From Epiperipatus broadwayi (lineage: Eukaryota; Onychophora; Udeonychophora; Euonychophora; Peripatidae), in assembly GCA_028023455.1 (NCBI GenBank), contig JAQFVV010012508.1, positions 3,465,877 to 3,529,876 on the forward strand: a DNA stretch of 64,000 bases. The letters are read 5' to 3'. Both the position numbers and the translations under genes were made by a program. Positions 23,850 to 36,514 of the stretch are shown piece by piece. Each line of letters begins with the position of its first letter. Position 1 is the first letter of the stretch. Below the pieces are notes generated by a model. The model ran no database searches, had not been told where the DNA came from, and saw nothing but the letters and a program-made list of their open reading frames with translations.

Positions 23850-26785
23850 CATGGAAGATTTTGCTTTTTAGAGCCATATCACTGTATGCACTAATATCTA
23901 AGTAAGCATAAAACATCGTTAAACTAAAGTGGAATTCATTAGACATAAATCATTTCTTAGACCTTAGCATAACCAATGTGTTTCAATATTTTTTTTATAA
24001 GTTTTACTAGCTCAGATTACTATTAATTTAGGATGGCAATTCACTCATCCTTGCATAAAATAGATGATGGAATGGTGGTTATCATATTACTAAGAAATCA
24101 CTAAATATTATGAAATCAATATTTATTTATGGCCTTTAAACATTTAAACAGCTCATTAATTAAAACGTTGATGACGATGATGATGATGTAATAATAACGA
24201 TAATGACAATGGTTTCAACTACAGCTCTAGGACTAAGCCTAAACATAAAACTAATTTTATAAAGAAATTCATAATTATTGTTAATCTTAGCATATTTAAT
24301 CATATCTTAAACAACTAATATTCAACCATTGATGATGAATAATCACACTTACTAAAGATTACTCTTAATGAAATATATACGCCTCGTTTAATAACATAAA
24401 CTAATATTTATTACTGAATTTCTAACATATACATAAAAATTTTCTATATTTACATGAAAATTTATATTAACAATAACAACAATAATCATAATCGACTGTT
24501 TTAAAATCATAACATTAAATTCCTCCCCCTTTCCCGTAAATGTATTTCAAAAGTATATTGTATCCACAAGAAAAGTATTTCATATAAAAAAAAAAAAAAT
24601 TCACTCATTGGCACACATACCTTATAAATCTAACATGTAAGCAGAATGTAATAAAAAAAAATGTTAGTAGAATTGAAAGAGCAAGTTTTAGAAACAAGTT
24701 TTAAATTATTTTCTCCCCCTCTCTTCTACCTCTGAAATGCTATACTTAACTTGAAACAAAATAATCTAATATTTTAATACTACTTATTACTTCACATTCA
24801 CTCACAATTATACACATATAAAAATACCATTATGTATGTGCGTGTTTTATCCCCTAATAACAAAATATTATTTAAAACCAAAATAATAATACAAAAAATT
24901 ATTTTACACATTAATATTTCATAACTGTAAATTAATAAACAAATAATTTTGATACATTCAAGATCATTTATGAAGCTCAAAGTTATTATTAATAAGACAT
25001 CCTTGTTTTAATCGATCTGAATAGTCTTTAAAAGTTCTTTAAATAAAATATACCACTTTATTGCTAAAAGTTTATTAAGACTCTGATATCATAAAGAAAA
25101 TATATCAAAAAATTTTTTATACTACCAGTTCTTTGTAGCGACTTCTAATGGGTCAAATTTCTCTTGTTTAATGTCTATCTTTGGCAGCAACAATTTCCAT
25201 GTTTCTTTGGAACAATCTCTTTCTTAAAGTGTATAATTATTTGATGATGATGATCCTATTGAGGTTATTTGCTTTAGTGGACAATTTAGAAATTCTTATA
25301 CCGACTTTAAATTTTTCCGTTCAGCATGATTCTCATCGTGGATGAAATACAGCAGTTGTTTTCACATTGTAATTTTTCTGGTGTTCAAACTCAGTTACTG
25401 GAACAATTAATTGGACTTGATGATTAATATTTATCAGTAGATTAATTCATCTCCTTTGAATGCAGGTGAATGTTTTCTTCTTTCTATTTAAAAACATCTT
25501 ATTTCTCTGGTCAGTTGAAAGGTGTAGAATATTATTTTTCAGACAAGACATCTTTTCTTTCCTATATGATCTGCAGCTCCATGATGGTCAGGCCTTGATG
25601 GGACATATATATAATTTTTCTACCCCGTCATTTCTTATATTTTCAGCATTCAAAACTTCATAAAAAAATGATTTAAAAAAAATTATCTAGCAGAACTAAA
25701 AATGTTTGTCTGCTTTAGTTTCAATAATTTTTAAAAAGTCTCTCTCACAATATATTATAATAACAATAATCTAATAATAGTCTAATAACTCAACTGATTT
25801 TCCAGACTGCTTTTATATCTGATTTTTGAGTCAACTCACCCAATTAGAGTGATAGTGTGAATTGCTATTTTTTTTGATCAACCCAAAAAAAAAAATCACA
25901 CACCTGGTTTCCAGACACTTTTGTCTTAAAAAAAAATAGACTTAATCCTTTTTTTTCTTACACCTAGGTAACATTTCAAATTTTTGAGCTTCTTTCTTTA
26001 GATCTTAAGTTAAGACAATTTCAAAATTAAAGTTTCCACCCAGCTTAAGCTCCCAAAGTGACAAACAATCACTTAGAAAAACAAAATTGCTACAAAAATA
26101 GATATCTGATTCAACAGATTTCCTCTTTTACATAAAATTGTACAAAAAAATAATTTGACAGATTTAACCCTTCCTTTTCTTTCAATATTTAATAAATGTA
26201 AATTTCTGTATGTAATGTACACACTTACTTTATCATTTCAAATCATTCATAAACTAACATTAAATAATATAATTGCTAGCTTAATCATTATAACCCTATT
26301 ATTTAAAATTAAATCTGTAACTTTTAAATCCCAATTACAATTATAGAAAAGCAAAATAGAAGTATAGAATAAGGTATTAGAATTGATCAAGCATAGGTTA
26401 GTTTTAAAGAAAGTTAAAATGTTGAATATTTGAAATATAAAACAATTAAATAGTTTACACATACACTGCCTATACGTATGCATTATAACTTTGCTTTTTA
26501 ACAGAAAAACTAAATATTAAATATGTGTACTGCTCTTTTTGAGATTTATTAACACACAAACAAGTAAAGCATATAATTGCTGTCCCACTCTCTTTCTGTC
26601 TAAAGCATTTAAAATTTTGATCTGGTAAGGTTTGAACTTGGATGCCCTACAGCTTCTTCTATGGTTATATAAAATGATTTTTGGTTTTATATTTCCTTAC
26701 ATGCACATTACTATAAATTTGGTTAGTGACCAAATTGTAATGGCACAATATATATATATATTGCTTGTAATACTTCTTTCATATA
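23850..26785. other. No gene seen
   Basis: AT-rich DNA with homopolymer runs and short gat and aac triplet tracts. The open frames are short and low-complexity, and no recurring repeat family was recognised. Confidence 0.5.
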
Positions 26786-26789
26786 CACT

Positions 26790-26890
26790 TCAATGCAAAC
26801 AAATTTTTTTAAAAAAACTTTTTATTTTCATTACAGTTTTGACTGTCCAGCAGTCTTCATCAGAGCTTTATCAAACCTCCTCTGCTTTTG
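26790..26890 (-). mobile_element. Family C fragment
   Basis: cattacagttttgactgtcc then agcagtcttcatcagagc. On the - strand this is CTGATGA-A-GACTGC-TGG-ACAGTC-AAAAC, the family C signature with GAAA changed to AAAA. Confidence 0.6.
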
Positions 26891-27989
26891 AATGTAATTT
26901 ATTACTGTAAATTTGGGTGAGGATTTAATTATTGATCTCAGTGAAATTAAGAAAGAGTAGTATAATTCTTCAATTTATGTTGAGATCATATTATGTTCTT
27001 GCAGTTCAGTCTTCAAATTTTTTCTTGTACGTATTCTTGGTTTTTTTTTTTTTTTTGAAACTGCTCCATTTGAACCAGAATGACAATCCAGGATTAATAA
27101 GCAAATTTTTCTCAATTTGTCAACAATTTTAGGAAATTCACATGTGAAGACTTTTTTACATTGGTCTCTCATCTCAACTGAGTTTGTTCCATCACTAATC
27201 TGTACTTAAGTATTCCCCCAAAAGTTTCCTTATATTGGACCTGTATTATGAATATGGGTTTTGTTGTTTGCTTTATGAAACATAGTAATAATTATGCCTT
27301 CTAAAGAGGTATTGCAGCTCAATTTTGAATACCATATATGGCAATTGGTCTGCATCTTGGAAGATCATTCCTAAAATACAACTTGCTTATTGTAACCCAA
27401 TATTGAAAGGTTATTTCACTAACATTCAAGCAAACACTGTCCAGTTCATTTTAGGTTAGAATTGATATTCTGTCTCATTGTCATTGCAATTAATGATCAT
27501 TTTGGCATTGATGAGTAAATAGTCTCAATATAGACAACTTTCTTTTTTATATGATGTGATTAACTAGTGTCAGATATTCATCACAGGACATCAATATAGT
27601 AAATTACTTCATCTTCTATGATATATTAACCCAATAGACTATGTGGCCCACAGATTTTGAATTGCAGCATATAAGGAATATAATGTTTCAGAAATGGTTT
27701 TTATTTAGAAAATATATGTAGAAGTGTCCTATTTGATATGACAGGGAATGAATTATATATTGATACTAGTATATTTTTTTAATCCCATATATTATTGCCG
27801 AACTCTTTTCATCTAGTTGGTATAGTTTTTTCAGCACTAACGAAATTTCTCAAAACATGGATTCTATTAAATACTTGATATGTAAAAACAATACCTACTT
27901 CATTTATTAATGTTATAATAATTGTTATAATATAAAATTATCTAAACCAAGAACTATTTGGTTATGGTATATATTTCTTGCTGTACTTA

Positions 27990-28330
27990 TCACCTCTGTT
28001 TGAAATTTATATAATATGTCAAAGAAAGATTACTTATAATATGCATCTCATCCTTTTTTAAAACTTAATTTAAAACATTAATACGATAAGACATAGTTCA
28101 AAGAATAGCAATTTGATCCCTTTTCAGAAATTATATGACCCAAATATCTTGCATTATATTGATTTTACTGGAACTTATTTTTAAATATTTTCAATCTTTT
28201 GTCAGCCTCAAATTATACTATCTTTGATGCATTTCTGAGTTTTATGTTAACCATTACATTATCAATATATTAATTACTTCATTGCCATTACATAAAAAAG
28301 AATTCATTTTTAATCAGAAGATGCTTGAAG
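27990..28330 (-). pseudogene. Possible Ty3/gypsy reverse transcriptase remnant
   Basis: On the - strand, discontinuous frames give YIDNVMV-like followed about 25 residues later by RYLGHIISEKG. These resemble the YIDD and YLGHIIS motifs of Ty3/gypsy-type RT. There are many stops, and the flanks (25.1-28.3 kb) contain only hints of further pol sequence. Weak evidence. Confidence 0.3.
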
Positions 28331-28554
28331 CAGTGGCAATTTTTTAGGAGGATCAGTTATTCTTAAAAAAGTTCTAAAGTATATTTTGTGTATCAATATT
28401 AATAATTGACTATACAAATACATTTAACTGTTAGTAATTGCACATAGTTTAGCATATAGCACAATGTTTCAAATAGCATTATTCATTTTTTTTTATTCAG
28501 GTGTTTCTGGCATTAATAGTGAGATTATTAGCTTAGGAATTGAACCTGAACTTT

Positions 28555-29030
28555 AAACATATGCTCAATTGGGAAAATATAAAAAAATACTGGATAGAGA
28601 AACAAAAATAGGAAGAAAATTCAAAAAACTGCTTACATAACAATGTCAAACGACCCTAAGTCAATCTAGTATAATATTAATATACAATTTCTTGACATCA
28701 CTAATTAACGTTACTCTCACACTATAAAGGGAGAAATCAGAAGGACCCTGCTCAATTGGTTTGAATGCTACTTTAAATTTGATGTTCAGCATCTAAAAAG
28801 TCAGGTTCAATTTCGATGTTAGTATGTCATTTATCAGGTCAGCAACACCCTGAAGAAGAAAAGAGAATAATACTACTTGAAATGTTGTGTTATATACTAA
28901 TCTGTGTGCTATTATTAATAGTTAAATCGATTTGAAAAGTTGAAAAAATTCATTATTAATATTAGCTGATGGAAATAATTCAATGTATAATTGTTACTAA
29001 AATGCTATCACCACAAAACTACAGGACATC
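28555..29030 (+). pseudogene. Penelope-like element 3' end and terminal repeat, decayed
   Basis: Begins with a NWENIKKYWI-like segment parallel to the PLE C-terminus (FNWENTKNIG), then at about 28740-29030 the terminal repeat: a tRNA-like part with B-box-like caggttcaatttc, a ccctgaagaagaa core, a gaaatgttgtg stretch and the tail ending caccacaaaactacag. Same order and + orientation as the copy at 10.0-11.0 kb. Confidence 0.55.
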
Positions 29031-29189
29031 CACTAGAGTAAAATATATCATATAAAGAATTCTACCACTTGATTGGATGCTTTATAAACCAATTCTGCAT
29101 TATCCAAGCAAATATAATATAAGTATGTACAATAATTTTAGGAATGGTCATAGGCAAAACAATTAAAAGTATGTCAACTAATCTTATAA

Positions 29190-30560
29190 AAAATGCTAAT
29201 TGCTTTATTGTTCGTCGAGTTCGTAAGAAGTTTGAATGTGAAAATTGTGAGCAGCAGAATGAATTCTGGGACCTCGATCCTAAGTCAGATATATCAAATA
29301 GGAGTTCATAAGAAGTTTGAATATCACAACTGTGAACACCAGAATCAATCCTGGGACTTACTGATCACATGTAGATATTCTACCAATTATATCAAACAGG
29401 AGTTCATAAGAAGTTTGAGTGTCATAACTGTGATGCAGAATTGATCCTGGGACTTCCTGATCTCAAATCTTATGCTCTACCAACTATGCCAAAACATACA
29501 AGAGTAAAAAGAGGTATGGCTTTATTGCTCAGTAGTTCATAAGACCAGATCTGAAAGTACCAGAATTGATCTTGGTATCTCCAGATCCCAAGTCAGGCAG
29601 CTACTAACTGTGCCAAATCATGTAGGGGGAAAAGGTATATGGCTTTATTGCTTGGGGTTTATAAGAAGTTCAAGCACTAGTCCTTCCAATCCCCAAATCA
29701 ATTGCTCTACCAACATGTGCCAAATCACACAAAGTAAAAGTGTATATGGATTTATTGTTTGGGGGTTATAAGAAGTTCAAGTATCAGGCCTGAAAGCACC
29801 AGAATTAATCCCGGATCCCCAATATTATCAGATCCTCTACAGCTGTGCCAAATAAAGAAGGATAAAAAGGTATATGGCTTTATTGCTTGGGGGTGGGTCA
29901 AAGAAATTCAAGCACCAGAATCGATCCTGGGACCAACCAATGCCAAGTTGGATGCTCTGTCAACTATGCAAAATCATGCAGGGTAAAAAAGTAGATGGCT
30001 CTATAGCTCAAGAGTTTATAAGAAATTTGAGTGACAGCACCAGAATCGATCCTGAGATCTCCCAAACCCAAGTTGGATGCTCTATCAACTGCACCATATC
30101 ATTCAGGATTAAAAGGTATGCTTTATTGCTTTGGGAGTTCATAAGAAATTTGAGTGTCAGATCTGGCATCAGAATTGATCCTGGGACCTCCTGATCCCAA
30201 GTCAGACACTCTACAAATTATTTTGAATGAGAGTTCATAAGAAGTTGAATGCCAGAACTGTGAGCATCAGAATCGATCCTGGGACCTCCTGATCCCAAGT
30301 CAGACACTCTACCAATTATTTCAAATCAGAGTTCATAAGAAGTTGAGTGCCAGAACTGTGAGCACCAGAATAGATCCTAGGGTCTTCCAATTCCAAGTCA
30401 GATGCTCTATGAACATGCCAAACCACACAGAGTCATATGGATTTATTGCTCAGGAGTTCATAAGAACTTCAAGTGCTATAACTGTCACACCAGAACTGAT
30501 CCTGGGATCTCCCCATCACAAACCAGATGCTCTATCAACTATGCTGCAGGTAAATAATCT
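29190..30560 (-). repeat. Tandem array of 12 tRNA-like units
   Basis: About 12 units of 90-125 bp, each marked by a variant of gttcataagaagtttgag on the + strand (29217, 29306, 29401, 29525, 29655, 29763, 29885, 30011, 30136, 30232, 30330, 30449). Read on the - strand, a unit contains an A-box (tggcatagttggtagagc), an anticodon arm ctga-cttggga-tcag with TGG in the anticodon position, a short variable loop and a T-arm/B-box ccaggatcgattctgg. Units diverge by roughly 10-25%. All reading frames here are repeat artefacts. Confidence 0.8.
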
Positions 30561-31138
30561 TATCAAAATCAAGAATACATTACTGATCTTTACATTGAAT
30601 GGGTTTAATAGATGATGGACCATAAAGGTGCCTATTTTGAAATACAGTTGTGTTTATTTGAAGAATATATTGCGCTAACAGTTTTAATAGAAATGCTATC
30701 TTATGGTGTCATAATTCATCGAGATTAATTCACTTTTAAAATATAAAGAAATGGCACCTTTTTTTTAAAAACAAATACAAATGAAAAATCATATTTTTCT
30801 ACAGTCAAATCTACATCAGATATAAAAACTAATGAAATTAAAGCTAATTAACATATCTTCTTTTGCATATTCTAATGGTACAGTTAATTATATGAAAAAA
30901 AATTTTGGTCAAAAGATCTTCAAAAGCAAAAACCAAATGATACTGATGACAATTTAGTTTCAATAAAAATAAAATTAAAGTACTATGAAAGTGAGAAATA
31001 TCAAAGTAACGTACTGTTAATAAACTATTGGAAATAATAAGAATACCTAAAATTATATGATGATTGAGTCATTGTAATTAAACTTACTACAAAGTGTTTT
31101 TAAAGTCAAATAGAAAAGTTAAGAAATTATGAAGTTAA
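30561..31138. other. No gene seen
   Basis: AT-rich sequence without repeat or coding signal. Confidence 0.6.
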
Positions 31139-31455
31139 ACCACTAAACATCATGATCACCATATTTTATGCTTGCCCATAACTGTTATTAAAACAGGGAA
31201 AACTGTTCATACAGTAGTGCCACTCAGTGCAAGCCAGGATAATCAATAAATGCATTAGACCCTAAGATCTAGGTGCAGTGCTCTCAGATCCAAGGTTCCT
31301 CACTGATGAAGGCCACAAGCCAGAAACTAGTCTGAGGATATTGGATTAATAGGCACTAGATAAGGATTTTATGCACAAGACTTCTGGCATCCATTGATTA
31401 CTCTGGCTTGTCCTGAGTGTCACTACTGCATGGAGAGTTTTACCTGTTTTTAAAT
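31139..31455 (+). mobile_element. Family B element with a well-preserved hammerhead-like motif
   Basis: The left terminus (cactaaacatcatgatcacc) is the complement of the usual right terminus (gatcatgtgatgtttagt), showing that the full element ends in inverted repeats. The left arm is short and the right arm complete. The motif at about 31294-31338 has a fully Watson-Crick helix I (UCCUCA with UGAGGA), CTGATGA, the GGC/GCC hairpin, and GAAAC-TA-GTC. Confidence 0.75.
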
Positions 31456-31544
31456 TAAGAAGTGTTACCTTCTCAACTTAAAAAAAAAAATGTTTGAGAA
31501 CAAATTCTATATTAGCTTAAATATAATTAATACTAACAATTATG

Positions 31545-31795
31545 CCAAAATTTCTGAAGGTCCTCATGACATAATGATAAATAACCCACCTATTATGTCT
31601 TATCATGGTTAATAATAACAATAATGGCAGAATTGCTTAAGGTCATCATGGCATAATAATAAATAGCCTACCTATTTTGTTCAGTATCATAGTTAATAAT
31701 AACAATAATAGCAAAATTGCTGAAGGTCCTCATGGCACAATAGTAAATAACCCATCTATTATGCCCAGAATCTACAAATTCAAGTATGTATCATG
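31545..31795 (+). repeat. Three-copy tandem repeat of about 82 bp
   Basis: Units contain gaaggtcctcatggcataat variants (near 31558, 31638 and 31722) and gttaataataacaataatgg. Non-coding. Confidence 0.75.
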
Positions 31796-32299
31796 TGAGT
31801 CCAGATTTTTTCAAGTCACAATTTAAATTCAAATAAATGGTCCATAAGCTATATTGCTAAATATCTAATAGTAATTTATCAATTAATATGCAATTGTTCT
31901 TAAATGAAATGTAAAAAACATCAGATAAATTTGAACTGTTGATAAGTAGTGATATTGGACAATTAGTTAAATTCCAAGGTTCTAAATTCATTGATCTTGA
32001 TAAAACTGTTACTATTGTTCATTGTAGGAGTACCTCTCTCAATATAAGCATTATTTAATAAATAAAATGTGTTTTGGATGATGGCCCTATCTTAAAAAAT
32101 TTTTCTTCACTGTGATTATGATTTATTTAACAAAACCTATTTCATTTTTCAGAATTAGCGGAATTATTTAAAAAAAAAAAATTGGTTTGCTAAAAGTCAT
32201 CCAATCAATCACTTATTTTACATCTCATTCTTTCATTTCAATTGAATAACGTACAGTTCTTAAGATATAATATTAATATCATTTATTTTCTTTATTACT

Positions 32300-32460
32300 T
32301 TTACAAAGCTTCCTATAATTATAATTCACTATTGATGGTTTTGATTGTGCAAGCAATCTTCTTCAGAACTATAATAAACACAATACAAATACATGAATAC
32401 AAATATTCATGAACATATAACTCTACATTATATATATATATATATTCTATCTTATAATCA
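32300..32460 (-). mobile_element. Family C-prime fragment
   Basis: ggttttgattgtgcaagcaa then tcttcttcagaactataata. The - strand reads CTGAAGA-A-GATTGC-TT-GCACAATC-AAAAC, the same design as the neighbouring foldback. Confidence 0.55.
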
Positions 32461-32744
32461 ATATTCCTATGCCTACATTTATCTTTATATATCACTCGCA
32501 ATACATTTTAATCTTTTTTATATTTTTCAATCAATACTTCCTACATATATATATACTTTATTTTTATTTCATTTATTTTTTATTTTATTTTTATTATTTT
32601 TTTTTAATATTTAACTCTAATGTTATATATTCATATTTTTATATTTATATTATTATTCATTATATTAACATTCAGTATGTATAATTTTCATTAACCTATA
32701 ATTTTTTTTTTTTCAAGAAGGATAGTAACTACTCTTTCTTATTG

Positions 32745-33520
32745 CATTGCCAAATGTATACCATATAATACTAAATCATCCATGCACTTTGCTACTGTTA
32801 CACTATGCTTTATTTACTACCCTCTTTTACATTTACAGTTTTGATTGTCCCATCAATCTTCCTCAGAACTCCAACATAATACAAACATGTGAATATAAAT
32901 ATAAACATATATGAACATATAATTTACATTCTATATATAATCCTATAATCATCATCTGTTTATTACCTTTTAAATATTATATAATTTTTAACCTTTTTTT
33001 ACATTCTATATTTATTAATTAAAAAATTTCCTATATATATATATATATTATTTTTATTCTTTATTTTATTCTTATAATATTTAACTCTAACTTAATATCT
33101 TTTATATTTTACATTATTATTATTCATTTACTAACAATCATTATTTATAATTTATTCATTCAATAATTTATAATCTATTTTAATTTATAATATTATTATT
33201 TTAAACACATTTCTTAACTTATCGTTTATATCTCCTAACTTCAGCTGTTAAATTCAAATTTTAAAAATTTTACCGTTATAGTTTTAGTACACCCCCCCTC
33301 TTTAAATAATATTTAAAAGGTAATAAATAGATGATGATTATAGGATGTATATATAGAATGTAAATTATATGTTCATGTATATTTATATGTTTGTATTATG
33401 TTGTAGTTCTGAAGAAGATTGCTGGGGCAATTGAAACTATAAACTGTAAAAGAGGGTGGTAAATAAAGCATTGAGTAACATTAGTAAAGTGCATGAATGA
33501 TTTAATATTACATAATATTA
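32745..33520. mobile_element. Family C-prime foldback with about 220-bp arms
   Basis: The left arm (about 32745-33000, -) and right arm (about 33295-33520, +) are inverted copies separated by about 300 bp of AT-rich spacer. Shared landmarks are the gcactttgctactgttac / gtaacattagtaaagtgc ends and the atataatttacattctatat stretch. The + motif (33409-33445) is CTGAAGA, GATTGC-TGGG-GCAATT, GAAAC. Confidence 0.7.
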
Positions 33521-33644
33521 TTTCTTTTTATTATTAATTATTTTAACATATTTATTATTATTTTTTAAACATATTTTATATCTACCTTCTATTTATATTT
33601 TCAAAGCTTAACTGTTAACTATTCAACCTTTAACATTTTCCATT

Positions 33645-33815
33645 TATACTTAGTAGCTCCCTCTTTCTATTTTTTATATAATTAAATCTATTCTTATTTT
33701 TAATCCTTACTAATATTATCTTTATTTTTATTTTTTTATACCTAGTGGCTCTCTCTTTCTATTTTTTATATAGTTAAATCTATTCTTATATTTAATCCCT
33801 ATTAATATTATTTAC
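33645..33815 (+). repeat. Direct duplication of about 90 bp
   Basis: Two copies of ctctttctattttttatata followed by ttaaatctattcttat and ctattaatatt-like ends. AT-rich and non-coding. Confidence 0.7.
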
Positions 33816-34339
33816 TTATTTATTTTCTTGAGATAATAAAAATAGTTTATTAATCATAGTACATCAAGCTCTATTAATATTGATCTAGTAATTTAACCAT
33901 TTCTGACTGTGTGTTGACACCCTATAACAGAGAACAATAACATTTACAGATAATTTAGAGTGAGAGATGATGCATATCTTTTCATACTACAAGCATATAA
34001 ATTTTTTGAGGATGGATTTAAAAATTTGTAAAGCTGATGGCGAAATACTCTATAGACATACGCACTGCTTTATATATATATATTATTATCATTCTTTGTG
34101 CTGAGAATACTTTGTTTTTAATGTTTGTATATGGAATATATAGTCCTAAACTATAATGCAAATTCAAGTTGAATTCGTTAAACATGGGAAATTTGATAAA
34201 ATTAAATTATACCTGCCCTATTTCCAATTCTATCAAAATATTGGCTAATGCTGCTGATACAGTATTAAAATCTTTTGTATTCAGAGGTGGTCCTTAATAT
34301 ATTTTATAAACTTTTCCAATTTTTTTGTTGTAATTATAA

Positions 34340-34460
34340 ATTTATTTAAATGCACATTGATTACATAAGTAATATTTACTAGGGCTGTAATCTCAAGAAT
34401 ATGCACATAAAAATGTGATAGTAGGGACCTCTACAGGTCTTAACCACAAGCTTACGTTTT
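34340..34460 (+). repeat. Repeat E, copy 1
   Basis: Shares taatatttactaggg, tagggacctctacaggtc and ccacaagctta with the copy at 35640-35760. The gacctctacaggtc part is a hairpin. The two copies bracket the family A element at 34.5-35.4 kb. Confidence 0.65.
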
Positions 34461-34544
34461 GGAAGAAAAGAGGGGTGAAACTTGAATTTTTCTCAACAAC
34501 ATGAATTTGATCAATACCCTTTTGTATTATCTTTAATAAAAACT

Positions 34545-35375
34545 ATATTGAAATAGAGTGGAGGATGAATAGAATAAAAGATCCTGAATTCCAATCCCTT
34601 TACTTACATATATAAGAAATATTCAGTATAGGCAAAATTACATACTATCTTGGAATTACATATTGCTTGGGAAATAGATTACATCTTAGTGTAAGTTTAT
34701 CCCATCCCTCTTTTATTAATATATATGGATACATAATGCCTGATAATATAAGTTGTTAGATTGACATAATGTCTACATGGGTATGACTATAATATCAAAT
34801 TCAATAAAGTCTTTCAGCATTTCATCATCGGTTTTTCAATGAAATGGATGGCTGAATGATTGGAAGGGTGAGATGATTAAAGCCTGTCCATTAAAGTTTA
34901 AGGAATTTCTATCTTAATATAAACTGAGCATTGATTATATATGTGAGTGAGATTATGATCTGGCCCAACTGATGAGCACTGGTTTTTCACAAAATACGGG
35001 TATTAAAACAGGCAAAACTCTCCATGCAGTTGTGCCACTCAGTTCAGGCTAGAGTAATCAATGGATGCCAGAAGGTTTGTGCATAAAATTCCTATCTAGT
35101 GCCTATTCATCCAATATCCCCAAACTAGTTTCATTGATTACTCTAACTTGCACTGAGTGGCACTACTGTATGGAGAATTTTGCCTGTTTTAACAACAATT
35201 ATGAGCAAGAATAAGAAATAGTGATCATGTGATGTTTAGTCATAAAATACGGATATTGGGGATCATATATCTTTTTCGCATGCATGTGGTCATGTATATC
35301 AGTTGCTTGAGATAGAGTGGAAGATAAATAGACTAAAAAATTCTGAATTCAAATCCCTCTGCTTATATATATATA
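34545..35375 (+). mobile_element. Family A element, monomer-plus, interrupted by a family B insertion
   Basis: Starts and ends with the same segment (agagtggaggatgaatagaa ... aattccaatcccttt at 34548-34612, repeated at 35307-35372), so it is a circularly permuted unit of about 506 bp plus terminal redundancy once the insertion is discounted. The hammerhead region starts at about 34961 (cccaa, CTGATGA, gcactgg) and is split by the insertion at 35005. Confidence 0.65.
35005..35240. mobile_element. Family B foldback nested in family A
   Basis: Begins aaaacaggcaaaactctcc and ends gatcatgtgatgtttagt. The flanks repeat cacaaaatacgggtatt (34988-35004) and cataaaatacggatatt (35241-35257), a 17-bp TSD with two mismatches lying in the family A ribozyme core. 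The arms are short and the central ribozyme part is deleted. Confidence 0.75.
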
Positions 35376-35394
35376 TATGTGGTAAAAAGAGTAA

Positions 35395-35600
35395 GAAATG
35401 AATAATAATGTAAAATAAAAGATATTATAAGATATATATATATATATAGAATGTAAATTATATGTTCATGTATATTTATATTCATATGTTTGTATCATGC
35501 TGTAGTTTTAAAGATTACTGGGGCAATCGAAACTGTAAACTGTAGAAAAGGGTGGAAAATAAAGCATTGTAAAAATAGTAAAGTGCTTGGATAATTGAGT
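35395..35600 (+). mobile_element. Family C-prime copy, single arm
   Basis: Matches the right arm of the 33-kb foldback: atgttcatgtatatttatat, then a mutated core (gtagttttaaagattactgg) and gcaatcgaaactgtaaactg. Confidence 0.6.
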
Positions 35601-35639
35601 ATCATATGGTATATATATATATGTAAGTAATAAAAACAT

Positions 35640-35760
35640 TGGGCATTTATATAATTTAGATTGATTTAAATAATATTTACTAGGGTATTAAACCTTTAAG
35701 CATGTGCGCTTGAAAATACGAAGGTAGGGACCTCTACAGGTCCCAACCACAAGCTTAATC
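35640..35760 (+). repeat. Repeat E, copy 2
   Basis: taatatttactagggtatta ... gtagggacctctacaggtcc then caaccacaagctta. Counterpart of 34340-34460. Identity unknown. Confidence 0.65.
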
Positions 35761-35988
35761 AATTGAAGATTTATATTATAATTGGAGGAGTTTGTGTAAT
35801 GCTTTAATTTAAATGTAAATATTAAATTTACAAGAAGTAGATGAAGAAGATTTTCTTATCATATATTTTGTATAATATATTTTTTCAATAAGAATAGAAC
35901 TGATAGACATTTATTAATAAGAAATGACGTTTAAAATGCCAAACAGATTTCATTGTTTATTATATATTCTTTATTAAATGGTTTCTTA

Positions 35989-36514
35989 AAAAACACAGAA
36001 AACAGATTTAATAACTGAAACACAGGCTTGTGGGTCGGGTGAAAGTCTGTGCTCATATGCCCTATATATTACATATATATAGACACAGGTATATAATAAG
36101 CCTGCCCATCCTTGCGTCTGTATTACATGGATTATGTCCTGTACATGTGAGGTTCAGATTGACCTTAGGTCAACATGGGCGTGAGAAGAATCTCGGCCTC
36201 AGGGTGGTCTTTGAGCCTTCCATCATCGGATTTTCAATTGGATGGACTGTTGAAGAGTTAGAGTGTGGAGTAGATTGAAGCCTGCCCAGTAAAGTATGAG
36301 GATTGTCTATCTTAATATATATCTGAGCACTTATAGTACATATGTGTAGAAATGATAATCTGGACCAACTGATGATTGCTGGTTTAGCATGAAATACGAA
36401 TATTGGTGATTATTTATTTTTTCAACATATATGTGTTTAAGTGTATCAGTGTTATTAGATAGAGTGGAGGGTGGTGGGTCGTGTGAAAGTCTGTGCTCAT
36501 ATACCCTATATATT
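35989..36514 (+). mobile_element. Family A element, monomer-plus, with long flanking duplication
   Basis: Terminal redundancy: gtgaaagtctgtgctcatat near 36040 recurs near 36484, giving a unit of about 445 bp. The hammerhead region (36361-36410) reads accaa, CTGATGA, ttgct-ggttt-agcat, GAAA, tacgaata, ttggt, with an intact core. The insert is flanked by a repeat of about 47 bp (35941-35988 and 36515-36562) that starts aaacagattt and ends ttaaatggtttctta. Confidence 0.7.

Noticed and set aside
29193-30615. Several + strand frames with repeated EFIRSLS-like peptides
   Set aside because: They arise from the tRNA-like tandem array; repeated peptide reflects repeated DNA.
31139-35240. Family B as a CACTA-type DNA transposon, from cactaaacatca...tgatgtttagtg ends
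   Set aside because: Clear TSDs of 12-17 bp (17.4, 35.0, 60.6 kb) and variable truncation do not fit the 3-bp TSD of CACTA elements.
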